Notes under the pieces: generated by a model
The model's input: the letters and a program-made list of their open reading frames with translations, nothing else
The model's database searches: none
What the model was told of the DNA's origin: nothing
From: Lentinula raphanica
Taxonomy: Eukaryota; Basidiomycota; Agaricomycetes; Agaricales; Omphalotaceae
Direction: 5' to 3'
NCBI GenBank assembly: GCA_027919835.1
Contig: JANVFP010000003.1
Location: 682,001-746,000, forward strand
DNA length: 64,000 nucleotides
Made by a program: the position numbers and the translations under genes
Part shown: positions 59,599 to 64,000 of the stretch, piece after piece
How the letters are laid out: every line of letters begins with the position of its first letter
Position numbering within the stretch: the stretch's first letter is position 1

Positions 59599-61081
59599 TC
59601 ATACGGGCGTATACCCAGTGAACCGCGGTAATCTGGAGACCGCAAGGTCCCTTGAAGAGAAGGAAGATATCCATCCATTGATGATGATACCCCAAAGAAT
59701 ATCCAAGTAACCCATCCCGCTGGTCTGTATAAACGTTTCTCGTTAAGTCCAGAGTCGAAATCTCAAAAGAATCGAAAACACATAACTTTCCATCAGATAT
59801 CATGATCATCTCTGTACTCCCTTTATACTTTGCGCTCTCCCTTGACGCCATGAGATCAGTGTCTTCATTCGACTTTGCCTCACCAGAGCCCTTCTCTTGA
59901 GCTTTCTCTTGAGCTTCTAAAAGACGTAGGTACAGAAGCACATTCCGCGCAGTCTTGGGAGCATGCGCATGTACGACTTTCGAAGCGCTTTTCCGTTCGT
60001 CCCAGTCAATGATATCACCGATGGCAAAGACGTCTGGATGAGCGACGAGTTGAAAGGTTGGAAGAACTTTAACATGCCCTGTAGGAGAAAGGAGGTCGGA
60101 GGGGAGGTAGGCGGTATTGGGGCGCATTCCCCATGTTGGAATCTGTCGCCGCAGGATAAGTGTGGTACTGAATGCAGTCGGATGTTATGCTATGTATTCA
60201 AACAGACTCACCACCAGATCGGGCTTCAATGTTCTACCATTGTCAGTAACAAAACCGTCTTTAGGGACCTGGTCCATTGATGTGGCTGACAAAGTGATAC
60301 TATCCCCAGTGAGGACAGTGATGTGACGATCTTCGAGTTGTTGCTGTATCGCAACTCGAAACCTGTCTGGATAGGCAGGATTGAGTAGGAGTGAGGAACG
60401 ATGTAGGATTGTTATGCTTTTGGACTAGAAGGTAGATTAAGCACCATCGCATTCAGGATAGTGATAGTAAGACGACATACCGGAAATACGTCTCGGAGTT
60501 CACCCGCAAGCTCTGAAAATGAATTGCGGTGAGTATTTGGAAGGTGTACATAGCTCCAATGGAATCACAGAGCACGAACCTATGCCGACTGGCCCTCCTC
60601 CAACTAACAAAATGTCCGTGGCAGAAGCAAACTCCTCCTGCCGGGCCTTGACATACTCTTCAATCACCTCCGTGCTTTTTGTCGGAAACGCAATCGGATG
60701 AGGCAAAGTTGAGCCTGTAGCTAGCACGAGGACAGCGTACGCCACTGTCTTGCCATTATCCAGAATCACCGTGCCTCCCCTCCCATTGTCACTGAACCTA
60801 ATTTCAGACACAGACGCCTGAATGAACGTCCCCACGCCTTTCAGTTTCTTCAGAAACGTATGGTCTCCGAAAGGATGAACGGATCGTGTGATGAGATTGT
60901 CCGCACTGGACACAACAAGTCTGAGGGAGGAGATGAGATGAACGTATGCAGGCCGAGCGTCAATGAGGATGACTGCGTGTTTCTTGGGATTGATGGTGGT
61001 AGAGAGGCTATTGAGGATTCCTAGACCACCTACACCACCACCGACGATGACTATGGTGGATTTGATATCTTGAGAAGACAT
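59599..61081 (-). CDS. FAD-dependent oxidoreductase, FSP1/AMID (AIF-like) type
   Basis: ATG at 61081, TGA at 59599-59601, with four or five introns. The N-terminus has the FAD-binding STIVIVGGGVGGLGILNSL fold motif (about 61030). A second dinucleotide motif, DILLVGGGPVGIE, for NAD(P)H lies near 60590. VLVLATGS is near 60715, and the FAD-closing VFAIGDIIDWDE near 60010. The last exon, reached by an intron at about 59719-59785, ends in GYLDILWGIIINGWISSF, the usual C-terminal hydrophobic block. It resembles AIFM2/FSP1 and the fungal AMID proteins, which pass electrons from NAD(P)H to quinones at membranes. The final splice (after ISDG) was chosen because it alone restores this block. Confidence 0.88.
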
Positions 61082-61675
61082 ATTGAGTCGCCAAGTGTCA
61101 TCAACGCAGTTCTTGAATCTGATTTTAAATATTGCAGGCCTGAGCCGCCTGACGAATCTGGGGTACCCAAGCAGTCGGCTTACTCGTTCGCGATGACTCC
61201 ATTTCGGCAGACTTGAACCAGTGTACACGTCTTGGACGAGGATCGCAGGTTTCCAAATTCCCAGAGAGGCTAGAATGAAAGCCTGATACAGATCGTCAAA
61301 AGCCGTGTGCAATTATACTGCGAATGGACGCGTTGAGGAACTTGAATGAACCTTAGAATCTTGTGAACCACTGCTCTTCGAGCTCGTCCGTGCGTGATCA
61401 GCCGACGAGTCGCAACCATGAGGGTATCCAGTCAGATCTTCTGAGCTGATAGAACCACAGGAATGACACGGGATTCAGAATACAATCAAAGGAGTACTGT
61501 ACATGTGTGGAACTTCGTGAAGGATACGAACCCATAAGCGCTCGTGAAGTTTGAACGAGATTCTGGGAGTGAAGGCCACCACCGCTAATTGCTGCTGCCA
61601 TGGTCCATTTGGACTCAAGTTGTACATGAATACAATACACACTTCATTTTCATCAAAACCACCGCTCAATAATAT
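61082..61675. other. Intergenic gap
   Basis: About 600 bp holding the promoter of the oxidoreductase gene and the 3' side of the leucine gene. Open frames here overlap no recognisable domain. Confidence 0.45.
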
Positions 61676-63971
61676 TCACTCCTTCTTCAACACAATATCC
61701 AAATCATTCACCGCGTTCAACACCGCTTGCACACCCGACGTCGTGATATCCGTATCAATCGCTACACCCCATGCACTCGACCTTGACTTTTTCGTTTGCC
61801 CTCCCTCGAGCTCATACACCAAACACACATAACTCGCCGCCCTCACCTCGCTTCCTTCTCCGATCGAGTGTTCCCAGTAATCCCTGATGGTCAACGTCCC
61901 AGCAATCTGACTATGCAACGCAGCAAGCAACGAAGACAACGGTCCGTTTCCTGAGCCGTTCAACGTGCGTGAGGGTCCGCCGAAAAAGGTAAACGAGCCT
62001 GTGAGAGAACGGCGGTTGTTATCGATATGGTCCAACTTGAACGAGTCCATGACGACCTTGGTAGGGGGTTTGTCGTCGGTCTGGTAGTGATATGTGTCTT
62101 TGAACAACTGTGTGATACCCTCGATGGATATCTCTCCTCCTTTTCCTCCTGCTCCTCCTTCCAACGCCTTACGCTGAACGACCTCAAAGAACGCAGCCTG
62201 ATACTTCCTCGGAAGCTCCAAACCGAGTTGGTTCGCAATCACACTCGCCACATCTTCTTGGGCCGACGATTTCGAATGGAACCCAACAGACAACTTCAAC
62301 TCCGGTAGTTCTCGACCGTCGCTGATCGCACTATTCACAGCACTCAGCACCGCCCTTAACCCACTCCTCGCAATATCCGCATCGACACCGACACCCCACC
62401 ATGACTGTCTCGTCGAAGTTGACTTGCGCTCGGTCGCTGAGACGAGCTCGACGTACGACGCTGCCTGGGCATTCTCTCCTTGATCTGCATTGTTTATCGT
62501 GTGTTCGGAATATTCCCGGATGGCAAAGTCCAAAGAGAGATAGGTTCGTAAGGCGTCCAGAAGAGCCGAGAGGGGACCGTTGCCCTTGCCACGGATAACG
62601 CGGTAGACGCCATCGACAGAGACGGTACCGTCGAATCGGCGTTGGGTGTCGTCTTCTTCGCCTGATTCCTGGTCCGAGCCTGCCTTGGGCTTGGGGTTTT
62701 CAGATTCCAGAGAGGATATTCTGAAACTGCGGAGAGAGAGACGACCTTTGTATCCCGAGCCGAAATGATACGTCCGTTTGAAGGCTGAGGTGATATCATC
62801 CACCGTCATCTCCCTTGCTTCGCGGTCGGAAACCTCCTGGACGACTTGGTAGAAAGCGACTTGCATCTTTCTCGGAAGATCCAGGTTCAAGTGTTCCTTG
62901 AGAAGGTACGCAATACCACCTTTACCCGACTGTGAGTTCACCCGGATCAACGCCTCGTACGTCTGTCCTAGATCCGCAGGGTCAATCGGCAAATAAGGTA
63001 TATCCCACATCATCGGTTCGCCTTTGACCTTACACTCCTCATGCCTCAGCCTCTGAGCCTCGAACCCTTTCTTAATCGCGTCCTGATGGGACCCAGAAAA
63101 CGCGGTATAGACTAGTTCTCCTGCGTACGGATACCGTGCGGGGATGGGTAGGTCGTTGCATGCGGTGACGACATCGATGGTCGTTTGGAGGTCGCTGAAG
63201 TCGAGGTTGGGAGGGATCCCCTGGGTGTAGAGGTTTAGAGCGAGGTTGACGAGGTCGACGTTTCCGGTTCGTTCGCCATTGCCGAAGAAGCAGCCTTCGA
63301 TGCGTTCGCCGCCTGCGAGGGTTCCGAGTTCGGCGGAGGCGATGCCAGTTCCTGTTCACCAAGGACCAGTGTTAGTGTCAGTGGGGATAGTTGGGATAGT
63401 TTGGTATGAAGTATGAGAGGAAGGGAAGGAAGGGAAGGTTTACGGACCTCGATCGTTGTGTGGATGTAGACTGACTATGATCTTCTCTCTTTCAGAGATT
63501 TTGTTGCAGAAATTTTCGATCTGGGGGCTTCCTTTAGCCGGGAATGTATACTATAAGCAACACGCTCGAGTGAGCACGCACCTGATCTGCATAATGATTC
63601 GGCGGTCCAATCTCCACCGTCGATGGTAAATTGAATATAATCCTCTCATCACCCAACCCAGCCTTCCCCCACGCCGCTTTCACCGCTTCGCATACCTCAA
63701 GCGCAAACTCGGGTTCGGTCTGCGTAAACGTCTCTGGGCTATACTCGTACATAAATTTTGTGCCGTATTTCTCTGTGCATTCTTCCGTCAACTGTCGTAC
63801 GAGTTTAGTGTGTTTGATGGCGAGATCGAGGGTTTGTTCTTTGGAGTTTCGGAAGACGACGTTACGGAATGTGGGGGAGGTTGCGTTGTACATATGGATG
63901 ATGGCATGCTTTGCTCCGGCGACGGAGTCGATGGTACGTCGGATGAGATCTTCCCGTGCTGGAGTTAGGAC
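61676..63971 (-). CDS. LEU4: 2-isopropylmalate synthase, 3' part (5' end beyond the window)
   Basis: This enzyme condenses acetyl-CoA with 2-oxoisovalerate in the first committed step of leucine synthesis. The visible part starts at an exon edge near 63971. It contains barrel segments [16 protein letters not shown] (about 63910), [24 protein letters not shown] (in part, about 63600-63640), [10 protein letters not shown] with the metal-binding His pair (about 63460-63480) and [16 protein letters not shown] (about 63280). The linker and the leucine-binding regulatory domain follow. That domain appears twice in a row in one open frame: about 62870-62310 and about 62210-61690, each with RKxQxAFxxVVQ, FKxTYH, GNGPLSxLLxAL, IREY/IRDYxEH and W-GV-xDxDI--SGxxAVLxAVN. 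Stop at 61676-61678. One copy is the norm in yeast. No frame break is seen. Confidence 0.94.
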
Positions 63972-64000
63972 CTAGGGAATGGAATGTTACATGTTACCCA

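Noticed and set aside
59522..59785. Alternative C-terminus of the FAD oxidoreductase in the unspliced frame
   Set aside because: Using an intron that ends in ACCAG restores the family's GYLDILWGIIINGW block, while the unspliced frame does not.

Overview
The window looks like nuclear DNA of a mushroom-forming basidiomycete (Agaricomycetes). The genes are dense in short introns of about 48-70 bp. The recognisable families are typical of that group: a DUF6534-type membrane protein, a DNMT1-like methyltransferase with BAH domains, SC15-like small secreted proteins, a mushroom-type integrase-domain protein and a HECT-like protein. Both ends cut through genes: an AAA ATPase on the left and 2-isopropylmalate synthase on the right.

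Layout. 1-5 kb: AAA ATPase (+), then a seven-helix DUF6534 protein (-). 5-18 kb: an accessory block with a GACT-rich tract, a short direct duplication, a broken intronless 14-3-3 copy, an integrase/DDE protein (-), a divergent unknown gene (+), a second unknown gene (-), a HECT-like gene with a proline-rich repeat head (-) and a broken unknown locus. 18-32.7 kb: conserved core genes, namely a C2H2 zinc-finger protein (-), proteasome subunit PUP1 (+), a BAH-containing cytosine methyltransferase (-), MCM7 (-) and cytosolic glutamyl-tRNA synthetase (+). MCM7 and the synthetase share a divergent promoter.

32.7-45 kb: a visibly AT-richer, gene-poor stretch made of transposon debris. It holds a tRNA-derived SINE with an 11-bp target duplication, a long palindrome, a decayed PIF/Harbinger-like region, three kinds of short inverted-repeat elements, a relic exon present three times, an Ndc10-like recombinase relic and a Tc1/IS630-like DDE transposase tail. 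One apparently intact seven-helix membrane gene sits inside it. 45-47.9 kb has no gene I can support.

47.9-64 kb: two SC15-like secreted paralogues with identical intron layout, an aldo/keto reductase, a small secreted unknown, an EH-domain protein, a cupin protein, an FSP1/AMID-like FAD oxidoreductase and the 3' part of 2-isopropylmalate synthase, whose regulatory domain is present twice in tandem.

The core genes serve unrelated housekeeping roles (replication, translation, proteolysis, leucine synthesis, DNA methylation). The parts most worth follow-up are the 5.8-18 kb block, a possible large mobile element, and the repeat-rich 33-45 kb region. All exon joins were made by eye from GT/AG sites and reading frame, so internal splice sites are inferred.
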